Positions 20,836 to 32,310 of a stretch of DNA of 64,000 nt are shown here, piece after piece. Where the stretch lies: assembly GCA_017163975.1 (NCBI GenBank), contig JAFFSR010000301.1:5157501-5221500 (forward strand), read 5' to 3'. Each line of letters opens with the position of its first letter. Position 1 is the first letter of the stretch. Both the position numbers and the translations under genes were made by a program. The notes below the pieces were generated by a model, which saw only the letters and a list, made by a program, of their open reading frames with translations, did not search any database and was not told the origin of the DNA. Source of the stretch: Anastatus disparis. Lineage: Eukaryota > Arthropoda > Insecta > Hymenoptera > Eupelmidae.

Positions 20836-23800
20836 AAAAATAAAAACTTCTACTTAAGACTTTCACAAGATAAACTCAAGACAACAAGAAAACAAATTTA
20901 AGCTAACCACGGTTCACCTGAAGGAAGTTTAAATAAAAATGTGTTGTTGCCTCAAAATTCATTTTGATTATGATCTTTATACATCTTAAACATATTTTAA
21001 CATACTTTTTAAAATTACTTTACGTGACAGATTTATAGAAACTTGGGTTTAAATGAAAATATATCATTTTATTGGATACCAACATTTAATATTTAAATAT
21101 AATAGCAAATGAAAAAATACCGGTCGTGTACATAAATAAGAGTTTAATGAACAATAACACGTTAACAGTAAACAAAAAAATACATTTTTTAACAAACAAA
21201 CATAAGAATGTTCAATTTCATTTTCATATACATTAATTATTAAACTTTAAATAAGTTTATACAAATCTATATATGTGCACTATTGTAGCTACGTACAGCT
21301 CGAAGTAATTTTGTAGTATAATTTTCATTCTGTTTTGATACTTTATAATCCATCCACTTTTTATTAAAATCATAATGCACTGATTCTGTAGCTTGCTCTC
21401 CGAAAAATCCTAAGCCCATCTGGTGTTTTGAACAAAATTGTGCTACGTGATTAAAAATTGTAAGCACTTTTGGTGTTATTGAGATTCCTAAGACTTCGTA
21501 ACTTTTTTTGAATTCTTTAGTATTTTTTTCAAAATCTAGCTTTAAATTTAGAGAAAAGCAGTCGTCAACGACTATTTTAAATTTTCTAAAAGTATCTACA
21601 TATGCCATGGAACCTGCTAGACCTCCAATGTTAACTTCACATATCTGTTGAAGTTTATCAACATTATTCAGTAATACGTTACATGCATTTCCTGCAAACG
21701 AAAAGTTACCACCATTACTGTAACTTCTTTCTACGTTACTTTGATGCGCTCATTTTGTAGCAATATCGGGATATAACTTGAACATATTACTATAAAGTGT
21801 GTTAACACAGCCTAATAGAAGATGTAATTCTGGAGGAGGAATTACATCTAAAATTAGTTTATCATCATCTGAATAAAACAAAGGTGGATTGATACAATTT
21901 TTGAAATCTTTAACTTTTTTTTACCTTTCCATGATCACACCAGTTATTATAATTAGACATACAGCTAGTTGTTGTCCTCAAAGTACGACACAAACCTAAA
22001 TTAGTTTTCGTGACATCACACCAAATACATGGACAATAGCTTGCGCTATTCGTTAAACCCGTAATTATGTTTGAAAGTTTCAAGTCAGTTGTAATTGTTC
22101 CTGGATATTCAATCAAACAATCATTAATTTTTAGTTTTGACCACAAAAGTTTTACATTGTTATAATTTTCTTGTGTATCTGGAGCAAGAGCAATAATAAA
22201 TATCTTCTTTACACCAGTGTCCTTCCATTTTTTAGAATTCTTTGAAGTATTTTTTTCAATGTAATTATCTTCATTTTTAGATTGAATAGATAAGGTGAAT
22301 TTTAAAGAACCTCCGCCACCATTAATACCAAAATTCAAGTGAAAATAAAAAATATTTCTATTATGAATAATATGTTGTATAAACAAAATCAAATCGGTGC
22401 AAATAACAGCAGAGCTTGGAATTTTCGTAACAACCTCATTTTTTACAATTTCGAAATCCAATGAATGCACTTCAAAAAATTGATCCAAACTATGAGACTT
22501 TTGAAAATTTTTTTCTCGGGTATAAGGCTCAATAATATTTCGTGAACATGTTTTTTTTCTTATAAATTTAGAAAAATCACGTATCTGACGATCAGATAAA
22601 TTTGAATCATTCTGCAAATCACATAAATCATTAGACGATATTTGGTGTATTTGTTTTTTTCTTTTGCATTTCCGATAATATTTAATGGTTCACCACGCTG
22701 TTGCGATAGAGATAGTGCAACATTCGTCCTTTCTGCTTTGTCATTTAATTTATTTTCAACTTTCCTTTTGACTAATAATTTAGAAATCAAATGTTCACTT
22801 TGCTTTGGAGTTTTGATGCCTTCTTGAACATTTTTTAGGAATGTTGTTGAAGTATGACTTATACCTTTAGCTATTAAAGTTAAACAATTCGAACATCGCC
22901 TACTAGTCTTCTTCAGTGGTTTGCGAGATTCCTTTTTTTTAGTATTAACAATTTCAAAACTTCTTTGTCTGGATCTAATTTCATTACATAAAGTACAGCC
23001 ACACTCTTTTTCTGACTTTGATGTACTGCGCGTTTTCATTTTTAAATGATATTTTGAGTAGTCTGGCATCTGAAGTGAACTTTTTAAACTTGTATTCATA
23101 TTAGGTCTTGTAATTTTAAGCCTACAAGCACCACAAACTACAGCAGGTAAACGCGAATCCATCTCATTAAAATCAGGAAATAACAATTTGATTTGAGTTC
23201 CTATTTTACCTGTAGTTTTATAATGCTTTTTTTCGGCTTCCTTTTACACATCAAACACATATTATGCCGATTTTGTTCGTGAGTTCTGGCCGAATTACTT
23301 TGCAAGTTCATATTTGACAATCACTATTTTTAAATTGAATGAAATTAAATAAATTGAACGAACGTTGCTGCGCGAAGTCAAATGCTATACTAAATTTTCT
23401 TTAAGATTATATATCACTTTAAATTCCACAAATTGTATTTACATATGATCTTTATATTATAAATAATAAATAGTATCGAGTACTGTTAGCTGTAACCTTT
23501 TCAATGTTTATTTTATTTGTATACAATGAATTAGGTGAGAGTATAACGAACTTTAAGATTGTAGTTATGGAAAAAATTTTCTAGCTTTGTATATATTATT
23601 TTTCATTTCTTAAGTAATTATATATATATCAGTCGTTTTATAATTATAGATTTAATGCATATTAATACCGTAAATAAACGTTTTTAACATACAGGTGATA
23701 TAAAATAAATGGGGGATAGTTATTTACTTATTTGTTATTTCTATTTATATATTTATAATAATGTTGCCTAATAAAACAATATTTCTTCATTTAAACTTAA

Positions 23801-24106
23801 CTTTTTATGAATCGGCCACGTGAATTGATTTTAGAAAGTATGTCAAAATATGTTTAAGATATCTAAAAATCATAATCAAAATGAATTTTGAGGCAACAAA
23901 ACATTTTCATTTAAACTTCCTTTAGGCGAACCGTGTAACCTGAAAGAAAAATCTTTTAGATGTAGGAAATTTTTTAATAAGTTTTTCTGACTAAGACAAT
24001 CAAGACAAAGTAAAATGTGCTTTACTTTTAGGCAAATACAGCTTGGACCCAAAAAAAAGTAAGCTTAAATGTTGAAAGTAGAAGTTTTTTATTTTTTTTT
24101 GTCTCA
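20836..24106 (-). mobile_element. Decayed DNA transposon with long terminal inverted repeats
   Basis: Sequence at 20836-21030 (AATAAAAACTTCTACTT, then GGAAGTTTAAAT, GTTGCCTCAAAATTCATTTT) reappears in reverse complement at about 23815-24106 in the same order. The inverted repeats are about 200-290 bp, with an indel. They enclose minus-strand transposase fragments at 21267-23186. The outermost bases and target duplication could not be fixed by eye, so both ends are approximate. The superfamily is not recognised with certainty. Confidence 0.75.
21267..23186 (-). pseudogene. Transposase-like gene, zinc-binding N-terminus, broken in at least three places
   Basis: The minus-strand pieces at 23186-22560, 22617-21910 and 21608-21267 form one protein in consecutive frames. 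The N-terminus has paired cysteines (VVCGACRLK, CGCTLCNEIRS, RRCSNCLTLI), suggesting a zinc-binding module. The middle has FGINGGGGSLKFTLSI, GVKKIFIIALAPD and TDLKLSNIITGL followed by CPCIWCD. The C-terminus has LGFFGEQATESVHYDFNKKW and LLRAVRSYNSAH. The order D-rich strand, CxxC, then a G-E-x-A-x-E-x-x-H helix is reminiscent of the layout of RAG1/Transib-type transposases. This is a resemblance of architecture only. Stops and frameshifts at about 22600, 21900 and 21750 make it non-functional. It would have acted as a nuclear DNA-cutting enzyme on the flanking inverted repeats. Confidence 0.6.
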
Positions 24107-25097
24107 GTATGGGTGGTTTGGAAAGTTGTCTAAGGAACGTAGTTATTAGTTGATGGTTGAAAAATAATTAAATTAACAATCTATAATATTATTAATTATG
24201 TATTAAATATATATTCCATCATATAGCCTTAAGCAAGTATTGCATAAATATAAAATTAAAAAACTTTTTTTTTAATAATAGTTTTTATTTTTATAATCAT
24301 AGCGTTAAAACTTATTTTGATGAAAATGTTATTCGATTGACATTTTCAGTTGTGTTTTAATACTCGATAATTTTTTTTCGTGTTTTATTAATTCTTCAAT
24401 AGTATTAAAGATTTATTCGTAAATTATAATATCGATGATATGGAAATAAAAAAAACAAATACAAAATTGAATATAATATAACCTTACTTGTGATACATAC
24501 ACTTCGTAATATTTATATTTCATTAAGAATTTACATTTGATGCAAATAAAATTGTTAGTTAATTCCAAATAGTCGATTTATAGTTTTGAAATATTCGAAT
24601 TTTAAAATAACCAAAATATTTTATTCTCATCTTATAATTGTGTATTTATATTCAGTATTATGTATGTATAAAATACATATATAAAGATATTATAATTAGA
24701 AATAAACACGAAATTCGTTTTCAAGTATGTTTCACGTAAAAAAGTTTATTTTTAATTTTATTGTTCAAAACAATAGTCATATATTAAGGTCAAGAATTTA
24801 AACATAAAAGCCGTTCTTTAATGATATTACACGTTAAACATAACTCGTTACACATTTTAAAATTTTGTTGTCTAATATCTTCTGAATTCAATATCCAAAC
24901 GGTACTCAAGTTTGATATAATACGATATACTTACGGTTACCTATGAAGTCGAGCTCAATTTTCGACTTTTGGGAATTATGCCTTACAATTTACATACGAT
25001 TCAGGACATACTTTACTTTTTTTCCTAGATGAAAAATATACTATTTAATGTGAAATATTCTTGGAAACAAAGCTTAAGTTTTCTATTTTTCTTAATA
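24107..25097. other. AT-rich DNA, no gene seen
   Basis: No ORF or terminal repeat is supported in this stretch. Confidence 0.45.
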
Positions 25098-26876
25098 GTC
25101 GAGGCGCCCAGAGGGTTTCGTATGAATTTAGAGATCCCACCAAACAAGTAGGTGATTTATATGTATTTTGAGCCGCTGAATCCGAATTTGCAACTTGCTT
25201 TTCGCGCATGTGGTCGAGTAATTTGTTATAAACAAATTAATTGTTTAAATGGCTATAGTCTATGAACTACAGTAGATGCAGTCATTTTCTCTGCGAAAAC
25301 TTGTTCTTTAATAAAAAAAACAAAAATAAATCGTTCTTGTTGCATGTTGATTCGATAATTAGAACCAGAGATATGGCAAATATATTGCAAAAAAACATAG
25401 AGACGTAGCGCAATCGCGGAACGCTCTGGTAAAAAACCTTATAACTCGACTACTAATTGATATTTTTTAAAGTTCAACATGTGTTTGAAAAATGTAAGAG
25501 TCTCAGCTTTATTGATAAATTGTTATATATTACTTCCAAATGTTAATAAATAAGCTAGAATAATTTGAAGCAGAAAACATTTTCAATTTTTCAGAACAAA
25601 ATATTTCTATATTTTTTATATAGAATGATAGGAAATTTCATCTAGTTTAAGAATCTGTCCGGTTTTTTAAATTGAAGCAAGTAGAACCTGAGATATCACG
25701 AATTTAAGCTGTAGCGCCAACTCCTTACAATACGACATATGCGTGCAATATAGCGAGCGCTTTCCTTATTAAAAATTCTTTTATTATAAGGTAAGTAATC
25801 TCATTTTTTTCCAATAAAATTACTTTTGACTCTATTTTATATACTTTGTCATAATATTAATGATGTATAATACATTTAGGTGAAGTAGATTTAAGGTTTT
25901 AAATAATCATTGATTTTTCTACTATAATAGTAAACAATTTACTCAACTTATGGAGTATTTTTACATTTATTTTTTTTTTGCAATTTCAAAAAGAACAACA
26001 ATCTATTTTATTCAAAAAATTTGTTTTAACTTTCCGATTTATTAGAGTCATCTATTTTTAGCTAAATCCTTTTTTATTAAATTCATATTTCATTTCCTAA
26101 TACAGAGTTGAAATTAATTTCATCACAAAAGAATGAAATTACTTACCTTATAATAAAAGAATTTTTAATAAGGAAAGCGATTGCCATAATGCACACATAT
26201 GTCGTATTGCAAGGAGTTGGCGCTACAGCTTAAATTTGCGATATCTCAGGTTCTACTTACTTAAATTTAAAAAACTGGACAGATTTTTAAACTAGATGAA
26301 ATTTTCTATCATTCTATATTAAAAATATAGAAATATTTTGTTTCCTAACCTATATTATTTCGTTATAAACAAACAAAATTCTGAAAAATTGAAAATGTTT
26401 TCTGCTTCAAATCATTCTAGCTTATTTATCAACATTTGAAAGTAATATATAACAATTTATCAGTAAAGCTTTGACTCTGACATTTTCCTAACACATGTTT
26501 AACATCAAAAAATATTAATTAGTAGTCCAGTTATAAGGGTTTTTACCAGGGCGTTCCACGCTTGCGCTACGTCTCTATGTTTTTTCGCAATATATTTGCC
26601 ATATCTCTGTTTCTAATTATCGAATCGACATGCAACAGGAACGATTTATTTTTGTTTTTTTATTAAAGAACAAGTTTTCGCAGAGACAATTACTGCATCT
26701 ATTGTAGTTGATAAACTATAGCCATTTAAACAATTAATTTGTTTATAACAAATTACTCAACCACTTGCGCGAAAAGCAAGTTGCAAATTCGGATTCAGCG
26801 GTTCAAAATACATATACATCACCTACTTGCTTGGTGGGACCTCTAACTTCATACGAAACCCTCTGGGCGCCTAGAC
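25098..26876. mobile_element. Giant foldback element, 1.78 kb, about 700-bp arms
   Basis: The left end TA|GTCGAGGCGCCCAGAGGGTT is mirrored by AACCCTCTGGGCGCCTAGAC|TA. The arms (25098 to about 25812 and about 26125 to 26876) remain alignable throughout and enclose a loop of about 310 bp. The boundary motif CTTATAATAAAAGAATT is mirrored at both loop edges. No protein of appreciable size is encoded. The flanking TA suggests Tc1/mariner-type mobilisation (inference). Confidence 0.88.
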
Positions 26877-26878
26877 TA

Positions 26879-27294
26879 TAATGTTTCTGGTTCTATTTAA
26901 TTACTTTATATTATTTAGTTTCACTGATTTTTAGTATAAAGTAAATCTTCATTCGAAATTTATTTGTTGTGGTCGTTTTTGATATTTTTATTTCAAATAT
27001 TAAACTTGACATATTTGCTCTTCGTTGAAAATCGGTGAAGTTAATTAAGTTAATCGAACAGAACTACATGACATCCCATGTATGACATATTTAAACTTAG
27101 CCTTATATTGTATGTGTAATAAACTTAAGCTTTTCTTCAATATTTGTTTACATATACAATAATGTATATTTAAATTCAATATTCTAAAGTTAATTTTCTT
27201 GTCAGTGAATTTTAAATATTATGTTTAATGAGTAGTTATCATGTACAAGCACTTTTATGGGCCTCATTTTTGGGTCTTATGTGGGCTTTACTAT
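26879..27294. other. AT-rich spacer between foldback and hAT-like MITE
   Basis: Nothing recognisable was seen here. Confidence 0.4.
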
Positions 27295-27683
27295 CAGAGT
27301 TGTAAATAAGGAAATAGTTCATTGGGAATGGTCAAGTAATTGAGAATACTTGCACCAGTTTCTACTTACAGAGCAAGTAACTCTGACCAGCTAGAGTGCA
27401 AGTAACTTGTAAATAGTCCGACCATTTACCTGTCGCCAACCCGGTGATTGCTTGAATTGGTCTGCAACAACCATTGGATTTTTGTTAAACAAACATCATT
27501 GATGGTTATCGTTCATAACAAGCAAGGAAATTAGGGCTTAGTAAAATATAAGATTGCAAAAGTTTCTAGCTACTTACCCAGGTAACTAGTCCGGTCATTT
27601 ACCAGTTACTAGGTAGGTAACTTGAAAATGTCCGGACCAGTTTTTAGTTGCTGTGTAAGTAACTGCAAACATTTGCAACCCTG
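27295..27683. mobile_element. hAT-like MITE, 389 bp
   Basis: The ends are CAGAGTTGTAAATAA and, reversed, CAGGGTTGCAAATG, which is the CAGRGTTG form typical of hAT elements. The flanking 8-mers TTTACTAT (27287-27294) and TTTAGTAT (27684-27691) match at 7 of 8 positions, the expected hAT duplication length. The interior repeats AAGTAACT and GGTAAATGG-like words and has no transposase. Confidence 0.8.
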
Positions 27684-27879
27684 TTTAGTATATGTATTTC
27701 TCTCTTTATCTATGTTTCACTATATTTTGTTTTATTATCTTTTTTTCACTCTCTATTCTTTTTTCCTTCATTTTTCTTGTACCCCCTCTATCTTCAGCTA
27801 CCCTTCGTAATTTTTCCTTTCCTTTAAAATATAGACTTTAATTATGATATAATATCAGAGTCTACACTTGACTAGCTTC

Positions 27880-28185
27880 TAGACAAAAGAGAACATTTTT
27901 TGTTGACAGTGCATCTCTAAATGCAGCTAAATTTAACTCAATCAGCTAATTTTTGACTGACATATTGTCAATTTTTATCTAAATTTTGTATAACTGAACT
28001 GACTTTATAAATGAATTCAGCAAATTTTCAGGTAAATTTATATTGCTTCTGCTTAGTTTTAACTAACTTTAAGCTAACTTTTATACAACTTTCAGCAATT
28101 TTTCAGTCAACTTTTAGCTAACTTGTACCTCCTATTCTAACTAATTTTAAGCTAAATTTTAGCTATATTATAGCTAACAGGGGCC
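27880..28185. repeat. Degenerate low-complexity array of TTTTAGCTAAC-like words
   Basis: Variants of AGCTAATTTTTAGCTAAC, CAGCAAATTTTCAG and TTTCAGTCAAC follow each other with irregular spacing. It looks like an old decayed microsatellite-like array. Confidence 0.5.
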
Positions 28186-29237
28186 ACGATTTATTGTTAT
28201 ACATGACAGCAGCGTCGATAACAGTGGTCAAAACTCTTTATAATATAAAGAGATATAGATCTTTCTATATAGTATTTATATAATTCATAAACCATAATAT
28301 TCGTCGTAAAATTATCTAAACTCTTAAAGTCTGTCATCAGATTTTTCAAAAAATACGACTAGAACAACCTGTAAATGGTTTTTTAAAAAAAAGGACGAAT
28401 TAATAATTTATTCTTTTGTTTAGTTCTTGTTTTTATATTGAAATTGCATGAGGATTTCTTTATTGACTGAATATATCGAGTCAATGGGCTTTTATCTCTA
28501 CGCGTGAAAGATCTTAAATTTAGGGTGATGGCAACCAAAATGGCTGCTCAAAGGTTCAACCTTCGTCAAAGCTTCAGAAATTTTTTATTCGAACGTAATA
28601 GAGTTTCAGAAAAAATTTCATAAAAGAAAAAGTTTTTAGAATCAAGCATACAACACGCCAGAATTTCCCAGAACTTTTTGCAAAGTTCTTACGTTTTTTC
28701 AAATTTGGCGATTTATGTAAAATTAAAAAATTTTCCAAAAATTCTAAAAAATTCACACGTATTTATACAGTGATTTGAAGCAACTTTTGTTCAACAAATT
28801 ATGTCTAAATAATGTTAAAAAACGTAATTATTTATCTTATTCACGTTTGTTATTTGGCTGGCTATTATTTTTTTTGAACGTGTAATCATAATATTATTCA
28901 TCTTTTTATGACTGAACAAATATAAAGGAGATAATTGAAATTTAAGAATAAATATAATTATATATTTTTTTTACTTTTTTTTATACTTCTGATTCAATTC
29001 TTGCGCAGAAAATTATTATTCTTTTACGCTATTATGTGCCATACGTGGAACGATCAAATCGGTTAAATAAAAACGAAAATTTTTTATAGTCACAATTTTA
29101 ATTTTATTTGCATAATTTTAAACGTTTTGGTTTTGCTCGAGTGCTATATGTTTATTGAGCCCTAAAAGTTTGTTATAAATCAATATATATCAAATCTGTT
29201 CGTAAGAATTACGAATGACGATATTTTTTACTGACTA
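28186..29237. other. AT-rich DNA, no gene seen
   Basis: Only short A-rich ORFs are present, with no recognised family or repeat. Confidence 0.45.
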
Positions 29238-29883
29238 GGAGAGTATCAGACCTCCGGATGACGGATTTTGCTCAAACGTTGGGATAAGTTCTCAGATGTC
29301 AGAATATGAAAGGAAACAAAATTTTAGATCCCAACGCTCAATATTTCCCCAGTTACCGGCAATTAAAGAAAATCACTAAAAAAGTTACTAGATTTTCAAA
29401 CGCATATAGTTTCTTAGCATTGATAGCTAGGAGCTTGAAACTTTTTTAAAATGAAAGCTGAGCTCAAATCCTTTCAAAATAGTAGTTTTAGTATGTCAAA
29501 ATATTGTTTTTTCCCAAAGTTATAGCGTGATAAACATTGGACCTGATTTTTCTTTTTAAAACATTATTTAATAAAAAAAGCTGAAATTGAATTACGCTAT
29601 AACTTTGGGAAAAAATAATATTTTGACATGCTATAACTACTATTTCGAAAGGATTTAAGCTCAGCTTTCATTTAAAAAAGTTTCATGCTCCTAAGTATCA
29701 ATGCTAAGGAACTGTAAGCGTTTGAAAATCTAGAAACTTTTTTAGTGATATTTTTCAATTGCCTGTAGCTAGGGAAATATTGAGCGTTGGGGTCAAATAT
29801 TTTATTTCCTTCCATGTTTTGACATCTGAAAACCTATCCCAAAGTTTGAGCAAAATTCGTGATCCGGAGGTCTGATACTCTCC
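29238..29883. mobile_element. Foldback MITE, 646 bp, TA-flanked
   Basis: The left end TA|GGAGAGTATCAGACCTCCGG is mirrored by CCGGAGGTCTGATACTCTCC|TA. The arms of about 305 bp mirror almost completely around a short AAAACATTATTTAATAAAA centre (about 29560). It lies just upstream of the piggyBac transposase remnant. Confidence 0.9.
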
Positions 29884-29905
29884 TAGTGAGTCACAATTCT
29901 TCGAA

Positions 29906-31089
29906 ATGTCTCGTCCACCTTAACGAAAAAAACAGAAACGAGTTCAAGAAATGATAGAACTTTAAGAGAATGAAAACAGAACAACTGACGCTGTTTACAT
30001 TCCTACTCCACAAGATTCTGGATCTTCTTCTTCTGAATCTGATTTGGAATCAAACGGTTGCTCCAATAATTTTGTAAAAATCCCGAGAGCAAGCTACAGA
30101 TATGAGCTAGATAATTATGAGGAAAACCAATCAAAAGTAGCACTATCTCATAATTATCAATAAGTAAATGGAGAAAAAAAGTCCATGAGGTGCCCAGAAA
30201 TGATATCCTACTTCCTGACTAAAAAAAAAATTTGAGAAACTTATCATTAGCTCAACTATTTGAGTTATTTTTTTCTAGTTAAATGAAAAAATATATTTTA
30301 GAAAGTACACATTGTAACGGTTATTTCGTTACTGATGACGACTTAGATATATTTTTTGGGATTATAATTACGTCCATGTTTGACTCACGCAAATCTGAAA
30401 GAGATTACTGGTCTACTAACGAACTACTGCATTGTGGTCCGATTGCATCAGCGATGAGTAGAGATAAATATTTAGAAATGAAACATAACTTAAAACTGTC
30501 TAAACCACAAGATAAAGATGAGAATGATAAAGTTTGGAGAGTAAGAAAAGTACTTGAAATATTTAGAAGCAATGCTTTAAAGTTTGGTTTCTTTTTCACA
30601 GCTTTATCAATCGATGAAATAATGGTAAAATATCACGGATGTGTACCTGGACTTCAGTTTATGCCGAATAAACCTGATATGTTTGGCTTAGAAATGTGGG
30701 GTATTTGTAGTTTTGATGGATTTTTATTTGATTGCGACGTTTACTGTGGTCAAGGATCCAATATTTATACGACAAATGATAAAATGAAAGTGGCGAACTG
30801 TGCTGTGGCGAGTCGTGTTGTGATGTTGATGGTTCAAAAATTATTCTCTTCAATAGGTCTCAGAAAAATAAATAAGTATCACTTATATTTTGATAATTTT
30901 TTCAGCAGTCCAGACTTATTACTTCATTTGAAAGATGTTGGTCTCAAAGCCACAGGTATAGTTAGATCTGATAGAGTCAAAGAAAAAAATGTTCTTAATA
31001 AAAAAGTAAAAAGAGGGACATTTATTTCCAAATATGAAAAAAATTGTGGATTGAATTTCATTACTGTTATGGATTTGAAACCTGTGTTC
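29906..31089 (+). pseudogene. piggyBac transposase, 5' part (interrupted by Gypsy B)
   Basis: The degenerate N-terminus begins at about ATG 29906, with stops at 29921 and beyond and an acidic SGSSSSESDLES stretch. From 30283 to 31089 the frame is open and clearly of the PGBD/piggyBac DDE family: YWSTNELLHCGPIASAMSRD, candidate catalytic Asp in ALSIDEIMVKYHGC, GLQFMPNKPDMFGLEMW, and a second Asp in YHLYFDNFFSSPDLLLHL. The frame is cut at 31089 by the 10-kb Gypsy B insertion and resumes at 41134. The enzyme would excise elements at TTAA. Independent stops upstream show it was already decaying. Confidence 0.9.
31086..31089. other. Target-site duplication GTTC (left) of Gypsy B
   Basis: GTTC before TGTAACAGG is repeated at 41134-41137 after the right LTR. 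Confidence 0.9.
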
Positions 31090-32099
31090 TGTAACAGGCG
31101 GATAATTAAGACAAATATTATACACTTGTAACTTTTTGTTACAAGTACCTCACCTGTTATAATGTGATCAGGTGATTACTTACACCAGCTGCTCAAAACT
31201 CGTACTTCAACTTGAATATTAAATTTAACAGCCAACTGAACAATTGCTTTTGTTGGTACAAAAGCGTGCAAATTGTTAGTTGGGTACAGATTTAATCAAA
31301 TTAATAATAGGTAACATAAAGTATTCGGGCGTGGTAATTTCTTACTACGCCAGACAAAAGTAAATAAAAGTAAACTTTGTTTAGGAAGGAAAATAAATAA
31401 TTTAATTTATCAAAAGTAAAAACAGAGAATTAAAATAACAGCGAAAACTAGTAAATTTAACGCTCAGGCCGAGCTTATAAAAATTTAATTTAATAATCAG
31501 TAATTTAACTAATTACAATAATTTAGTGCACTGCAAAAATGCCAATAAGGTTAAACGCAAACGCAAGATAATGGTTGCAACCAACGTACCTTTGTCTTTT
31601 CCAAATGCGCTATACAATACAACGCATCGACGCCGGTATCTCGGTCCTTGTCTCGCTACAGTATATAATACCAGTAACACGTGGCCGCAAGTGCTGGTCT
31701 CGCTATAACAAAATTAAACACTATATATTAAATTCTGTGTGCAGCGATCCGCCCACACACACAGAATTTAACTCCACTACAACCAGACACTTACACACAA
31801 AACACGCGTACCCAACAATTAATAAAAATCGACCTTTTTATCTATAGAATAAAACTATGGCGAGAACGCGGCAAAAGGAACTCTCCCGACGATAATCGTG
31901 GTCTTAAGAAGAATCCGATAGAAAAAGAGTGAGCTACCTACCTCCCCTTTTCTATCGTTCTTCCATGCGCGCGCCTCATTTATATTCTTGTAAGCCGGCA
32001 CAAGTTGCTTCACACGTGGTTATCATAGACCACCGTGTGCTGCCCTCGTCTAACAGTTGGCACAGCATACATGACGAGTATATATTAATACTCGTTACA
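31090..32099 (-). repeat. Left LTR of Gypsy B (3' LTR)
   Basis: 1010 bp. It contains a 36-bp segment, around 31527-31562, that is absent from the right copy. Confidence 0.93.
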
Positions 32100-32110
32100 T
32101 CCCCTCCCTA
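32100..32110 (-). promoter_or_regulatory. Polypurine tract of Gypsy B
   Basis: TCCCCTCCCT on plus reads AGGGAGGGGA on minus, directly inside the 3' LTR. This is the plus-strand primer for reverse transcription. Confidence 0.8.
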
Positions 32111-32310
32111 GACGTTGCATATCCTCGATATGTAACTTCTGCACCTAAAATTGGGATCTAGGATTGACAAAATAATTAAGCGCACGATTATAATAAACCT
32201 AATTTATTATACCATGAGAGAAAAAAAAATTTTTATGTACAATATATACGTTTATATATATACATTCGTCAGAGGCTCGGCGAGAGGCCTCACAAGGGTC
32301 CTGGCCGATG

